The notes beneath the pieces are model-generated. The model ran no database searches, was not told the DNA's origin, and worked only from the letters and a program-made list of their open reading frames with translations. A program made the position numbers and the translations under genes. From JAEUKH01 sp964447205 (GTDB lineage Bacteria; Myxococcota_A; Polyangia; Polyangiales; Ga0077539), in assembly GCA_964447205.1 (NCBI GenBank), contig CAYUSB010000036.1:1-64000 (forward strand): 64,000 nt of DNA, in the 5' to 3' direction. Shown here one piece after another: positions 17,380 through 25,659 of this stretch. Positions within the stretch are counted from its first letter, which is position 1; each line of letters begins with the position of its first letter.

Positions 17380-18948
17380 CTATGGCTCGCGCAGGAGGGT
17401 CTCGAGGGTCCCGGTGATCCGCGACAGGCGCGGGGCGGCCTCGGCGAGCCGGATGCGTCCCCGTTTGTCAAGCACGAGGACAAAGGGGTAGGCGCTCACC
17501 CGGACGCGCCGGGAAATGCTGTTGGCCGGGTCGACCACCATCCGCGAGGTGAGCCCGAACCGCGACTGCCAGCGCATGCAGAAGTCCGTGGTGGCCCCGC
17601 GTCGGTCGGAGTTTTCGGTGAGCAGGGTGACCACCCGAACCCCCCGCGAGGCGTACACCCGCGTGACCTGGGACTCGACCTGGGGGGCCTCGGTCTGACA
17701 CGCCCCGCACCAGCCGGTGCCCACCACGATCACCGTGGCGTGGGCGCTGCAGTACTCCCGCCCGTAGAAGTCGTACGGGGTGGCCGTGCTGCACTCGGTC
17801 ACCGTCGGAGCCGCGAGGTTGCAGCTCCCCGGGGACGCGCAGAACCCTCCCGTCGGCACCGTCGACACGCAGGCCGCGGGCGGCATCTCGGGCGGTGGGG
17901 GCGGCGGGGACGGCGGCGGAGGTGGGGGCGGTGGAGGCGGTGGGGGCGGCGGCGGTGGGGCTCCTCCGCAGGCGGAGGTCTCCCAGACCCAAGACCCCGC
18001 GGGGCAGTCGTTGGTGGCCGATCCCGCGGAGTTGCCCGCGGCGCAGCGGCCCGTCGCGCGACAGAAGCCGCAGCCCGAGCGGGGGGTGCACGCCTCGCAC
18101 GTGGTGCTGCTCGCGCAGGCGTCGGGGGGCGGCGGAGCGGGCGGGCCCGAGCACTGGCTCGGCAGCCACGACCAATCGGCGTACGCGCAGGCCCGGTTGA
18201 GGGGCCCCAGTCCCGTCCCGAGGTAACACCGCCCGAGGGCCCGGCAGAACCCGCAGTTTGCACGGTCGGTGCACGCCCCGCAGGTGGTCGAGGTGGTGCA
18301 TGCGTCGTCGGGCGGAGGGGTCCCGGTGGGGCTGCAATAGTCGTCGGTGCCCACGGGCTGCACGACGCAGTGGTCGGGACAGGTGTTGGACTCCAGGCGC
18401 CCGTTGAGGCAGCGGACCCGGGTGCGACGGTCGATGCAGGTCCAGGACGTCCAGCCGGTGTAGCGGCCGCACTCGGTGCTCGGCGGTGCGCAGTAGCTGT
18501 CGTACCCCACGGGTTGGGGGACGCACCGGGTGGCGCAGGTGTCGCGCTGAAGGGCCCCCGACACGCAACGAACCCGGTTGGTGCCGTCGATGCAGCTCCA
18601 CACGGTCAGGCCCGCGTACCGGCCGCAGGGCTCCCCCGTGGGCGGAGAGGGCGGGGCGCTCGGCACGTCGCGCGGGGCGGGGACGTCGGCCCCTCCCCCC
18701 GGGCTCACCCCTCCGTCGACCGGAACCACCCGCCAGCGTGTGGGGGGGGTGTCGTCGACCACGGCCAGAGGCGGAGGCGGGGCCGGGGGGGCTTCGGGGC
18801 GGGGCGTACGCGGGGGCGATCCTGCGTCGGCCGGGACCGGGTCGCCCAGGCCCGGAGGGGTCGCCGCCGCGTCGATGCAGGCCGCGAGCCCGAGCGACAG
18901 GGCGCAGACCAGGGCCATCGAGCCCGACAGACGCGCGCGGGGATTCAT
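17380..18948 (-). CDS. Cys-rich lipoprotein with poly-Pro linker and C-terminal thioredoxin fold
   Basis: The 522-residue protein has a lipobox (LSLGLAAC), a Pro-rich stretch, then two copies of a module like CGRY.G...W.CID...RVRC and two of C..STTC.ACT....CGFCRA.GRC. A run of about 20 prolines broken by a single serine follows. The last about 190 residues form a thioredoxin/TlpA-like domain with the redox motif GWCGAC, then VVTLLTENSDR and YPFVLVLDKRGRI, including a cis-Pro-like YP. This suggests a surface-tethered thiol-disulphide oxidoreductase on a rigid stalk. Its ATG overlaps the stop of the upstream lipoprotein (ATGA), so the pair is coupled. Confidence 0.75.
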   Translation of the reverse strand: MNPRARLSGSMALVCALSLGLAACIDAAATPPGLGDPVPADAGSPPRTPRPEAPPAPPPPLAVVDDTPPTRWRVVPVDGGVSPGGGADVPAPRDVPSAPPSPPTGEPCGRYAGLTVWSCIDGTNRVRCVSGALQRDTCATRCVPQPVGYDSYCAPPSTECGRYTGWTSWTCIDRRTRVRCLNGRLESNTCPDHCVVQPVGTDDYCSPTGTPPPDDACTTSTTCGACTDRANCGFCRALGRCYLGTGLGPLNRACAYADWSWLPSQCSGPPAPPPPDACASSTTCEACTPRSGCGFCRATGRCAAGNSAGSATNDCPAGSWVWETSACGGAPPPPPPPPPPPPPPPPSPPPPPPEMPPAACVSTVPTGGFCASPGSCNLAAPTVTECSTATPYDFYGREYCSAHATVIVVGTGWCGACQTEAPQVESQVTRVYASRGVRVVTLLTENSDRRGATTDFCMRWQSRFGLTSRMVVDPANSISRRVRVSAYPFVLVLDKRGRIRLAEAAPRLSRITGTLETLLREP

Positions 18949-19898
18949 CGGGGCCTCGTGCGGTAGCCGACCGTCCCGAAGAAGCGCAGGCCCGAGCGGG
19001 CCACCACCCGTCGGCCGTCGGGGCTCACCCGGCCTACGTCGATGGGGCCGAGGACACCCACCGGAGGCATGCCCGCGCTGGCGTGATTGCCCACGGCCAC
19101 GATCTCGACCTCGACCCCCGGGGCGAGGCCCAGGGTGTTGGGAAACTCCACCGGAGCCGGGACACGCAGGGTCGCGTCGGCGGGCGAGATGGCGTACATC
19201 ACCACGGGCGAGGGGCCCGTGTAGGGGGGGAGCTTGGACAGGGGGATCTGCACCACCCGCACGACCTCGTCGGTCGATGACAGGGGGTACTCGATTGTGG
19301 AGGGCACCACCGTCAGGGCGAACCCGCGGTCGTTGGCGAGCTGCACGGCCTGGGTCACCCGCGGAGGGGCCGCCACCCGCCCCCCGGGCCCGAACGAGCT
19401 CAGATAGAACGGGCGGTTGAAGTGCACCTCCCCCATGTGCCGCACGTCGTCGGGGTTGAAGTCGAAGTACACATCGGGCCGGAGGTCGAACCCCGAGTAC
19501 GACAAGGCCATCCCGTGGGCGTACTCCGAGCTGGTCCCGAAGCAGGCGTCGGCCCGTACGTCGAAGCGCCCCGACCGGTCGGTCTCGCCGGGGATGCAGG
19601 CCGTCCCGCAGAGGGCCACCTGGGCCTCGGGCACGGGGCGGCCGGTGTAATCGAGGAGGGTCCCGGTGATCCGGCCCACGTAGTACTGGTCGGGGCGACA
19701 CGGTGGCGCCGTACGCGGAGGCACGAGGGTCACAAACCCCTCGGCGGCCGGGCGGGGATCGTCCCCGAGGGCCCCCGGGGGCACCCCCGCCTCGGAATCA
19801 AGGACCCACCCGTCGGCCCCGCAGCCCAACGCCCCGAAGGCCAACAGACCCCAGGCCCGTCGCCTCGCCCCGCCCCACCTCGCCTTCCGATCGGACAT
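18945..19898 (-). CDS. Exported lipoprotein of unknown function with a carboxypeptidase-like beta domain
   Basis: The 317-residue protein has a short signal ending FGALGC and a strong ribosome binding site (GGAGGGAGGG) before the ATG at 19898. Residues about 70-130 resemble a carboxypeptidase-regulatory-like Ig fold (ITGTLLDYTGRPVPEAQVAL, ETDRSGRFDV). The rest is beta-rich with no motif I recognise. It is translated just ahead of, and overlapping, the Cys-rich thioredoxin lipoprotein. The pairing suggests a surface complex with a thiol-redox partner. Beyond being an extracytoplasmic lipoprotein its function is unknown. Confidence 0.65.
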   Translation of the reverse strand: MSDRKARWGGARRRAWGLLAFGALGCGADGWVLDSEAGVPPGALGDDPRPAAEGFVTLVPPRTAPPCRPDQYYVGRITGTLLDYTGRPVPEAQVALCGTACIPGETDRSGRFDVRADACFGTSSEYAHGMALSYSGFDLRPDVYFDFNPDDVRHMGEVHFNRPFYLSSFGPGGRVAAPPRVTQAVQLANDRGFALTVVPSTIEYPLSSTDEVVRVVQIPLSKLPPYTGPSPVVMYAISPADATLRVPAPVEFPNTLGLAPGVEVEIVAVGNHASAGMPPVGVLGPIDVGRVSPDGRRVVARSGLRFFGTVGYRTRPR

Positions 19899-20161
19899 CA
19901 CCCTCCCTCCATCTGCGCAGCACCTGAGCATATCTGGTGCCAACGGCTCCGAGAGGCTCCTGACCGATCGGTAGGGAGCGCGGAGGGCTTTGGAGCGATC
20001 ACGGGAGTACCCGGTTGCTGATCAGCCCCGTGACCAGTCGGGAGGATGTTGTCACCACCCCTGCGCCCCGGCCCTTGGGCGGCGATGCGACGAGGCTACA
20101 CGTTCTTCCTGCGGGGGAGGGTTGCCCACCCCGGGTCGCAAGCGTTATCCAAGATCACCCA

Positions 20162-21184
20162 ATGCACCTGCGCCCGCTCGGACACACCGGATTGAAGGTC
20201 AGCGCCCTCAGCCTCGGGGCCATGACCTTCGGAGAGTCGCGCACCTTCATGCGCGGGGTCACCAGCCACGACGACGAGGCCCGCCGCGTGTTTGACGCCG
20301 CCCTCGACGCGGGCATCAACCTCGTCGACACGGCCAACGTGTACAGCGAGGGCCGGAGCGAAGAGCTCGTGGGCGAGTGGGTGGCGGGCAAACGCGACCG
20401 GGTTCTGGTCGCCACCAAGTGCCGCTTCCCCATGGGGATGAGCACGAAGACGGTGGGCCCCCACGAGTACGGCCTGTCGCGGCGGCACATCATCGAGGCC
20501 TGCGAGGCCTCCCTCGTGCGCCTCCAGACCGACCGCATCGACCTGTATCAGACCCACATGCAGGACGGAGCCGTCCCCATCGACGAGACCCTGCGGGCCC
20601 TCGACGACCTGCAGCGGGCGGGCAAGATCGTCTACGCCGGGTGCAGCAACTACACGGGATACCGTCTCACCGAGTCGCTCTGGAGCGCCGAGCGCCGAGG
20701 CACCGTCGGGTATTCGGCCGTGCAGCTCCAGTGGTCGCTCGCGGTGCGGGAGGCCGAGCGGGAGGTGGTTCCGGCGTGTCGGGCCTTCGGGCTCGGGGTG
20801 CTGGCCTGGTCGCCCCTGGCCCGGGGTTTTCTGTCAGGCAAGTATCGCCGCGGACAGGCCCCTCCCCCGGGCACCCGCCTCGACGCGTGGAAGGAGGCCT
20901 ACAACTCCTTCAACAACGACCGGATGTGGTCGCTCCTCGACACCGTGCTCGCCCTGGCCGAGGCCCACGAGACCTCCCCCGCCGCGGTGAGCCTCGCCTG
21001 GCTCCTCAGCCGCCCCGAGCTCACCAGCGTCGTCATCGGGGCCCGCACCGTGCCCCAGCTTGAAGAAAACCTCGCGGCCCTCCAGGTTCGCCTGACCCCG
21101 GACGAGCTGCACCGCCTCGACGAGGCCAGCCGCCCCGAGTGGGGGTATCCGTACAGCTTCATCGCGGTCCGAGAGCCCTGGTGA
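20162..21184 (+). CDS. Aldo/keto reductase
   Basis: The 340-residue (beta/alpha)8 protein has the catalytic tetrad spread as in the family: Asp and Tyr in LVDTANVYSEGRSEE, Lys in VATKCRFP, and His in YQTHMQDG. It has the C-terminal NADPH-binding signature SVVIGARTVPQLEENL. It most resembles the voltage-channel beta-subunit/YajO/Tas type of oxidoreductase, which reduces a range of aldehydes and ketones with NADPH. The ATG at 20162 starts the canonical LRPLGHTGLKVSAL segment. The stop overlaps the next gene's GTG, so it is coupled to the spermidine-synthase-like membrane protein. Its physiological substrate is unknown. Confidence 0.88.
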   Translation: MHLRPLGHTGLKVSALSLGAMTFGESRTFMRGVTSHDDEARRVFDAALDAGINLVDTANVYSEGRSEELVGEWVAGKRDRVLVATKCRFPMGMSTKTVGPHEYGLSRRHIIEACEASLVRLQTDRIDLYQTHMQDGAVPIDETLRALDDLQRAGKIVYAGCSNYTGYRLTESLWSAERRGTVGYSAVQLQWSLAVREAEREVVPACRAFGLGVLAWSPLARGFLSGKYRRGQAPPPGTRLDAWKEAYNSFNNDRMWSLLDTVLALAEAHETSPAAVSLAWLLSRPELTSVVIGARTVPQLEENLAALQVRLTPDELHRLDEASRPEWGYPYSFIAVREPW

Positions 21185-23796
21185 TCGCCCCGAAGGGCGC
21201 CCACCGCCACGGGGTCGCGGCGCTCTTCGTCCTGTCGGGGGCGAGCGGGCTGGTCTTCGAGATCATCTGGGTGCGCCAGCTCGGGCACTGGGTCGGGCAC
21301 AGCACCGTGGCCGTCAGCCTGGTCGTAGCCGCCTTCCTCACGGGCCTCGTGCTCGGGTCGTGGTGGGGAGGCCCCACGGCCGACCGCGACCCCCACCCCC
21401 TGCGCCGCTACGCCCTCCTCGAGCTCGCCACGGGCCTGACGGCCCTCGGGGTGAGCCTCGTGCTGTCGCGGGTCACGCCCCTCACCCTGTGGCTCGCCGA
21501 GGCCCCGGGGGCTCAGGCCGCCATGGCCAACCCCTGGCTGCGTCACCTCCTGGCCTTCGTGCTCCTCCTGCCCCCGACGATCTTGATGGGGGCCACCCTG
21601 CCCACCCTCGCTCGGTACCTCGTGGCCGACCCGCGCCGGGCGGGGCGACCCTTCGCCACCCTGTACGCCCTCAACACCCTCGGGGCCGCCCTGGGCTGCG
21701 GGCTCGGGGGGTTCGTCCTCATCGGCCGGTGGGGCCTGCTCCGTACGGCCCTGGCCGCGGCCCTCGTCAACCTGGTGGTGGCCGCCCTCGCCGGGGCCCT
21801 GCATCATGCCGCAGGGCGCACGCCCGCGACCGGGTCTCCGCGGGCCCTGGAGCCCTCCCCAGACGCCGTCCCGACGGACGTCCAGCCCACCGACCGGCTG
21901 CGCCTCGCCCTCATCGCGGCGGCCACGGGGTTTGCCGCCATCTCCTGCGAGGTGCTGTGGTTTCGGGTCCTGCGGGCCTTCGTCAAGTCGAGCACCTACG
22001 CATTCACCCTGCTCCTGGTGGTGTTCCTGCTCGGGATCGTAGCCGGGGGGGCGTACTACGCCCGCACCCTCGCCCATCACCCGCGGCCGTGGCGCCTCCT
22101 GGCCGACACCCAGGGGCTCCTGGCCGCCGCCGTCACCGCCTCCGTGGCCCTCCTCGGCCGGGCCGGAACCCTCGCCACCTGGCTCGCCCCCCACCTCGGC
22201 AGCCACGCCGACACCGACAACGACCTCCTCCACGTGCTCCTCGGCCTGGTGGTGGTGGGCCCTCCCGCGGCCCTGATGGGCGTGAGCTTCCCGCTGGTGG
22301 CCGCCCTCGGGGCTCGGTCGGTCGTGTTCGGCCCTGGGGGTCGGATCGCCACCGCCGTCGGCAACCTCTCGGCCCTCAACACCCTCGGCGGGGCCCTCGG
22401 GTCGTTGGTCACCACCCTCTTCCTCGTGCCCGCCCTCGGGGCCCAACGGAGCTTCCTCGTGGCCGTGGCCCTGGGGACCGGGGCGGCCCTCCTCGCAGCC
22501 CAACGGGCCGAAGGGACCCTCCGTCTCCGCGGCATCGCCGGACAGAGCCCGCGGGTGGCCCTCGCCCTCGTGGCCGCCTGGGCGGTCCTGCCCGGGGACT
22601 ATCTCCTGCGGGCCACCACGCAATTCCCCAGGGCCCAGGTCGTGGCCGTGCGGGAGGGGCGCGACGGCACCGCGGCCGTCCTTCGGTACACCCGGGAGAC
22701 GGTGTGCAGGGCCTCGCGCAACCGCTGCCGCCACCGCTGCGGCCTCGACTTCCGCTACGAGCAGCTCCTCTTTGGCACCATCTCCTACGCGAGCACCATC
22801 CCCCCGGCCCGTCGGTACATGCGGGCCCTGGCCCATCTCCCAATGCTCTACCGGGCCGAGGCCCCCTCGGACGTGCTCGAAGTCTGCTTCGGAACCGGCA
22901 CCACGGCCGGGGCCTTCCTCACCCACGACACCCTCCGCACCCTGACCGTGGTCGACATCAACCCCGATGTCTTCGCCCTCGCCCCCCACTTCGCCGAGAG
23001 CAACCTCGGGGTGGCCACCCACCCCCGGACCCGCCTCCTCGCCGAGGACGGCCGCCACCACCTGGCCACCACCCCCGACCGCTACGACCTCATCTCCCTC
23101 GAACCCCCGCCCCCCACGGCCGAAGGGGCCGCCTCCCTCTACACCCGGGAGTTCTACGCCGTGGCCCGGCGACGGCTCCGGGGGGGAGGGATCCTGGCCC
23201 AATGGATCCCCCTCGACCAGCAGACCGCCACCCTCAACCGGGCCATGCTCGCGGCCATGCTCGCAGCCTTCCCGTACGTCGAGCTGTTCATCCCCGCCCG
23301 CCTGGAGGGCGTGGCCCTGGCCAGCGACCGCCCCCTGCGGGCCGACCTCGCGGCCTGGGCCCGGCGGTGGTCGGTCCCGGCCGTACGCGACAACCTCGCC
23401 CAGGTGGGCTTCTCCGACCCGGCCCAACTCCTGGCCACCCGGGTCCTCGACGCCCCCGGGAGCCGACACTGGGCCCTCGGGGCCCTGGCCGTCACCGACG
23501 ACCTGCCCACGGTCGAGTTCTACCGGGCATGGCCGGGGCCGGCCTTTGGGCTCGACGCGGTCCTCTCCCACGCGACCGACCCTGCCGAAGGACTCGCGCC
23601 CGCCGAGGCCGCCCGGGTGCGGGCCTTTGTCCCCGCCGAGCGGGCCCTGATGCGCTCCTGGGACCTTTACCTCCGCCGCGATCTGCCCGGGGCCCGACGC
23701 GCGGCCCACAGAGCGCGTGACACCCTGGGCCCAAGCCCCTACACCGACTACCTCACGCACCTGGAGTACGACTGTCTCAACCTCGACGACCCGTAG
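21181..23796 (+). CDS. Membrane-fused spermidine/spermine synthase-like protein
   Basis: The 871-residue protein starts with GTG overlapping the previous stop. The N-terminal 490 residues hold about 12-14 membrane helices in two similar halves (GASGLVFEIIWVRQLG and AISCEVLWFRVLR open the halves; MGATLPTLARYL and MGVSFPLVAAL close comparable segments). The C-terminal part has an aminopropyltransferase-like fold: VLEVCFGTGTTAG, VVDINPDVFALA, AEDGRHHL and SLYTREFYAVARRRL. Between them is an unusual Cys/Arg cluster (VCRASRNRCRHRCG). Such fusions are widespread in myxobacteria and planctomycetes. They are often annotated as spermidine synthase, but the substrate has not been shown for this type. 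Confidence 0.75.
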   Translation: MIAPKGAHRHGVAALFVLSGASGLVFEIIWVRQLGHWVGHSTVAVSLVVAAFLTGLVLGSWWGGPTADRDPHPLRRYALLELATGLTALGVSLVLSRVTPLTLWLAEAPGAQAAMANPWLRHLLAFVLLLPPTILMGATLPTLARYLVADPRRAGRPFATLYALNTLGAALGCGLGGFVLIGRWGLLRTALAAALVNLVVAALAGALHHAAGRTPATGSPRALEPSPDAVPTDVQPTDRLRLALIAAATGFAAISCEVLWFRVLRAFVKSSTYAFTLLLVVFLLGIVAGGAYYARTLAHHPRPWRLLADTQGLLAAAVTASVALLGRAGTLATWLAPHLGSHADTDNDLLHVLLGLVVVGPPAALMGVSFPLVAALGARSVVFGPGGRIATAVGNLSALNTLGGALGSLVTTLFLVPALGAQRSFLVAVALGTGAALLAAQRAEGTLRLRGIAGQSPRVALALVAAWAVLPGDYLLRATTQFPRAQVVAVREGRDGTAAVLRYTRETVCRASRNRCRHRCGLDFRYEQLLFGTISYASTIPPARRYMRALAHLPMLYRAEAPSDVLEVCFGTGTTAGAFLTHDTLRTLTVVDINPDVFALAPHFAESNLGVATHPRTRLLAEDGRHHLATTPDRYDLISLEPPPPTAEGAASLYTREFYAVARRRLRGGGILAQWIPLDQQTATLNRAMLAAMLAAFPYVELFIPARLEGVALASDRPLRADLAAWARRWSVPAVRDNLAQVGFSDPAQLLATRVLDAPGSRHWALGALAVTDDLPTVEFYRAWPGPAFGLDAVLSHATDPAEGLAPAEAARVRAFVPAERALMRSWDLYLRRDLPGARRAAHRARDTLGPSPYTDYLTHLEYDCLNLDDP

Positions 23797-23863
23797 ACCC
23801 CGCCCACGGCCCCCGCAGAGGGCCCCTACGGTCGTCGCGTAGCATCGCGAAGAGAGGCGCCGC

Positions 23864-25585
23864 ATGGCCATCGAGGAGAGCTTCCTGAAGTCTGTGTTCT
23901 ATGGGGCCATCCCCGAGGAGATGATCTTTCCCTACCCCGAGGTGGGCCGCGACGCCCGGGAGAGCACCTCGCTCATCTTGGAGAGCGTGCGCGAGTTTGC
24001 CCGCCGCGAGATCGACCCCGCCGCCATCGACCGCGACGCCGAGATCCCCGCCCGGGTGATCGAAGGCCTCAAGGAGCTCGGGGTCTTCGGGGCCACCATC
24101 CCCACCGAGTACGGCGGGGCGGGCCTCAACGCCACGAGCTTCGCCCGCCTCATGCAGGAGCTCTCGGGCATCGACGCCTCCGTGGCCGTCACCGTCGGGG
24201 CCCACCTCTCGCTCGGGACCATGGGCCTGTGCCTCTTCGGCTCCGAAGCCCAACGCCGAGCCTACCTCCCGCGCCTCGCCCGCGGCGAAATGATCGCGGC
24301 CTTCGCCCTGACCGAACCCGGGGCCGGCAGCGACGCGGCCAACATCCAGACCCGGGCCGCCCTGCACCCCGGCGGCGGGCACTACACCCTCGACGGCCAC
24401 AAGATCTGGATCACCAACGGCGGGTTCGCCGACCTCTTTACGGTCTTCGCCCGTACGACGGCCCTCGACGCCCGCACCAAACCCCGCCTCACGGCCCTCC
24501 TCGTCGAGCGGGCCCACGGGGTGCGCTCGGGGCCGAACGAGCCCAAGCTCGGGATCCGCGGGAGCTCGACCACCTCGGTGTACTTCGACGGCCTCACGGT
24601 GCCCTCCAGCGGGGTCCTGGGCGAGCCCGGGAAGGGCTTCAAGGTCGCGATGGAGGTGCTCAACTTTGGTCGGCTCGGCCTCGCGGCGGGCTGCGTGGGC
24701 CTGGCCCGGCGGCTCCTGGGCCTGAGCGTCGACCGGGCCCAGGAGCGGCGGGCCTTCGGGCGCCCCATCGGCGAGTTTGGCCTCATCAAGGACAAGATCG
24801 CGACCATGATGGCCGAGACCTGGGCCCTGGAGAGCATGGTGTACCTCACCACCGGCCTCGTCGACGCCAAGGTCCCCGACTGGTCGCTGGAGAGCGCGGT
24901 CTGCAAGATCTACGGCAGCGAGATGCTCTGGCGGGTGGTCAACGAGTCGCTCCAGATCGCCGCGGGGATCGGGTACATGCAGGCCTACCCGTACGAGCGG
25001 ACCCTGCGTGACGCCCGGATCAACCTCATCTTCGAGGGCACCAACGAGATCCTGCGGGCCTTCGTGTCGCTGTCGGGCATGCAGGGTCCGGGCAGGCAGC
25101 TCACGGAGGTCACCCGGGCCCTGCGCGAGCCCATCAAGGGCTTCGGGCTCTTGTCGGAGTTCGCCATCCAGCGGGCCCGGACGGCCCTCGGGCGCGAGCG
25201 GATGAGCCGGGCCCACGGGCTCCTGCGCCGCGAGGTGGCCCTCTTCGAGGAGCACGCGGCCCTCTTCGCCAAGAGCGTCGACCGGGTGCTCCGGCGGCAC
25301 GGACGGGAGATCGCCGAGATGCAGTTTACCCACCGCCGGGTGGCCGACATCGTGTGCGACCTCTACGGCCTGGCGGCGTGTCTGTCGCGTACGACCCGGG
25401 CCATCGAGCGCAAGGGCGAGGAGGGGGCCCGGCGCGAGCTCCAGCTTACGGCCACCTTCGCCCGCATGGCCGAACGGCGGCTCCAGCTCAACGTCCAGGC
25501 CTTCGACGACAACGACGACGAGCTGCGCAAGGGGGTGGCTACCCAGAGCTACCTCGACGGGGGCTACACCTTCGACGTGTTGTAG
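23864..25585 (+). CDS. Acyl-CoA dehydrogenase, long-chain / ACAD9-like
   Basis: The 573-residue protein follows the very-long-chain type, with an extra C-terminal helical domain of about 170 residues after the normal dehydrogenase fold. It has the flavin-binding FALTEPGAGSDAANIQT and IWITNGGFADLFTVFA, and the catalytic base E391 in IFEGTNEILR. The reaction is alpha,beta-dehydrogenation of fatty acyl-CoA with electrons passed to ETF. An agagagg ribosome binding site precedes the ATG. It stands alone between the polyamine-like protein and a convergent lipoprotein; no ETF or thiolase gene is nearby. Assignment to the subfamily is by domain layout. Confidence 0.88.
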   Translation: MAIEESFLKSVFYGAIPEEMIFPYPEVGRDARESTSLILESVREFARREIDPAAIDRDAEIPARVIEGLKELGVFGATIPTEYGGAGLNATSFARLMQELSGIDASVAVTVGAHLSLGTMGLCLFGSEAQRRAYLPRLARGEMIAAFALTEPGAGSDAANIQTRAALHPGGGHYTLDGHKIWITNGGFADLFTVFARTTALDARTKPRLTALLVERAHGVRSGPNEPKLGIRGSSTTSVYFDGLTVPSSGVLGEPGKGFKVAMEVLNFGRLGLAAGCVGLARRLLGLSVDRAQERRAFGRPIGEFGLIKDKIATMMAETWALESMVYLTTGLVDAKVPDWSLESAVCKIYGSEMLWRVVNESLQIAAGIGYMQAYPYERTLRDARINLIFEGTNEILRAFVSLSGMQGPGRQLTEVTRALREPIKGFGLLSEFAIQRARTALGRERMSRAHGLLRREVALFEEHAALFAKSVDRVLRRHGREIAEMQFTHRRVADIVCDLYGLAACLSRTTRAIERKGEEGARRELQLTATFARMAERRLQLNVQAFDDNDDELRKGVATQSYLDGGYTFDVL

Positions 25586-25596
25586 GGGGAGGTCGT

Positions 25597-25634
25597 GCGG
25601 AGGGCTCCGCGGAGTGACCCGGGCGGGGGGTCAC
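25597..25634. terminator. Paired hairpins between convergent genes
   Basis: Two perfect hairpins lie between the stops of the acyl-CoA dehydrogenase and the cysteine-repeat lipoprotein: GCGGA/TCCGC (25597-25610) and GTGACCC/GGGTCAC (25614-25634). Position between converging genes suggests a bidirectional terminator, though there is no T run. Confidence 0.45.
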
Positions 25635-25659
25635 CCTGCGGCGGCGAGGCGAGACGGGG

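Noticed and set aside
20899..23871. 990-residue open frame antisense to the spermidine-synthase-like gene
   Set aside because: It is the shadow of the plus-strand gene in very GC-rich DNA; it is rich in Gly/Glu/Pro with no motif.
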